A stretch of 64,000 nt of DNA from an uncultured Christensenellaceae bacterium (lineage in GTDB: Bacteria; Bacillota; Clostridia; Christensenellales; Borkfalkiaceae). The stretch covers positions 97,540 through 161,539 of the forward strand of contig CAJULO010000003.1 in NCBI GenBank assembly GCA_910586945.1, written 5' to 3'. The notes under the pieces are model-generated. The model did not search any database. It saw only the letters and a list, made by a program, of their open reading frames with translations, and was not told where the DNA came from. How positions within the stretch are numbered: position 1 is the first letter of the stretch; every line of letters starts with the position of its first letter. Of this stretch, positions 63,329-64,000 are shown in pieces. Both the position numbers and the translations under genes were made by a program.

Positions 63329-64000
63329 CGTCATCCTCTCCATAGTAGTTGAATTCTTCATCCTCTTCTTCATCATTCCCGAAAATCATACCCTCTGGAG
63401 GATAGGATTTTTTATCTGTATTGATGAGACTTTCTTCTTCAGCCAAATCTGTGGTAATTGTATCATTTCTAACTGCTGCTTCAAATGGAATATCCTCTAA
63501 AACAGCATCAATACTATGCAATTTTGTTGGTGGAATAAAATTACCACCATCTACAACATATTGACCATCTTCATGTAGATCTACTGGAGGATTGATATAA
63601 CGCACTTCATCTGCTTTAAATTGTAATTTTACTCTCCCTAACTCACCATTTCTATGTTTTGCAATAATCAAATCCGCTTCACCTTTTTTAATAACACCTG
63701 CCTTGATTTCCTCTGCCGTTGCAGCAACTTCCGGTCTATGTATAAATAAAACCATATCGGCATCCTGTTCAATTGCACCAGATTCTCTAAGGTCGGAGAG
63801 TTGCGGTTCTTCTTTTGCAGATATTCTTCTAAGTTGGGATAGACATAAAATAGGTAGATTGAGTTCTTTTGCCATAATTTTTAAATTTCGAGTGATAGAT
63901 GCAATTTCCTGTTGTCTATTTTCCTCCGCTCGTCTTTCACCACTACGCATAAGTTGCAAGTAGTCAATCATTACAAGGTCAAGCCCTTCCTTTCTCGTCT
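63321..64000 (-). CDS. dnaB: Replicative DNA helicase DnaB, C-terminal part (runs off the window)
   Basis: The frame is open to the window edge. It shows DnaB motifs: KEGLDLVMIDYLQLM (motif H2/Walker B), LPILCLSQLRR (H3) and LSDLRESGAIEQDADMVLFIHRPE with the Arg-finger region, then AKHRNGELGRVKLQF (H4). The N-terminal and Walker A parts lie beyond 64000. The last 90 residues are a long acidic extension after the core (IDAVLEDIPFEAAV to EDDDV). It is upstream of and overlaps sua5. Confidence 0.96.
   Translation of the reverse strand, partial: TRKEGLDLVMIDYLQLMRSGERRAEENRQQEIASITRNLKIMAKELNLPILCLSQLRRISAKEEPQLSDLRESGAIEQDADMVLFIHRPEVAATAEEIKAGVIKKGEADLIIAKHRNGELGRVKLQFKADEVRYINPPVDLHEDGQYVVDGGNFIPPTKLHSIDAVLEDIPFEAAVRNDTITTDLAEEESLINTDKKSYPPEGMIFGNDEEEDEEFNYYGEDDDV

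Noticed and set aside
1..64000. CRISPR array, insertion sequence or prophage
   Set aside because: No regularly spaced repeats, transposase, integrase or phage structural genes were seen; repeats are only short AT-rich runs.

Overview
This is a 64 kb stretch of a low-GC, Gram-positive-type chromosome. The organism looks like an anaerobic, gut-associated member of the Clostridia/Bacillota. The evidence is AT-rich DNA with strong AGGAGG ribosome sites and TTGACA-17-TATAAT promoters, ScpAB, an ECF transporter core next to truA, a single-chain pyruvate:ferredoxin oxidoreductase, the dgt-dnaG-rpoD-trmK-nif3 block, a Bacillus-like sua5-ywlE-rpiB block and a choloylglycine-hydrolase family enzyme. 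The exact lineage cannot be fixed from sequence alone. Almost every gene is on the minus strand. The exceptions are PFOR, the choloylglycine-hydrolase homologue and a tRNA-Ser, each with its own promoter or terminator.

Layout. 0.3-10.6 kb is one long minus-strand series read from ecfA1 down: ecfA1-ecfA2-ecfT-truA-membrane protein-mnmE-lysR-O-antigen ligase-M50-like protein-scpA-scpB. 10.8-14.4 kb is PFOR on the plus strand. 14.4-21.2 kb is the primase/sigma-factor operon. 21.4-27.9 kb is a DUF1934-like gene, a degenerate Rho paralogue, a ComEC-type metallo-beta-lactamase and aroC-aroA-aroK plus an SDR. 28.0-33.6 kb holds uvrB-uvrA behind two membrane-tethered winged-helix proteins. 33.7-35.0 kb holds a queuosine-precursor (VUT) transporter under a preQ1-I riboswitch and a protein-tyrosine phosphatase. 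35.1-36.8 kb is a tRNA-Ser followed by AT-rich DNA with a tiny ORF and a decayed gene. 36.9-44.8 kb is central metabolism (pgi, a TIM-barrel isomerase, malic enzyme, an LDH-family enzyme), pnp, rpsO and a HAD phosphatase. 45.0-54.2 kb is a D-glucuronate catabolic operon: uxuB-uxuA-uxaC-eda-GPH transporter-HAD-GH3. 54.5-64 kb holds the choloylglycine hydrolase, lysA, galE, glutathione peroxidase, a stand-alone Spo0A-C-like protein, an amidohydrolase, galU, rpiB, a YwlE-like phosphatase, sua5 and the 3' part of dnaB.

The window is mostly core genome. The least ordinary items are proteins whose fold is kept but whose catalytic residues are gone (a Rho paralogue without a P-loop lysine, and an M50/S2P paralogue without its HExxH motif). 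Others are a primary sigma factor with three region-1.1-like repeats, a clear preQ1 riboswitch, two promoters placed so that transcription would start at or beside the start codon (leaderless mRNAs), an LDH-family enzyme with the arginine typical of malate dehydrogenases, and a decayed gene beside the tRNA-Ser. No CRISPR array, insertion sequence or intact phage was seen.
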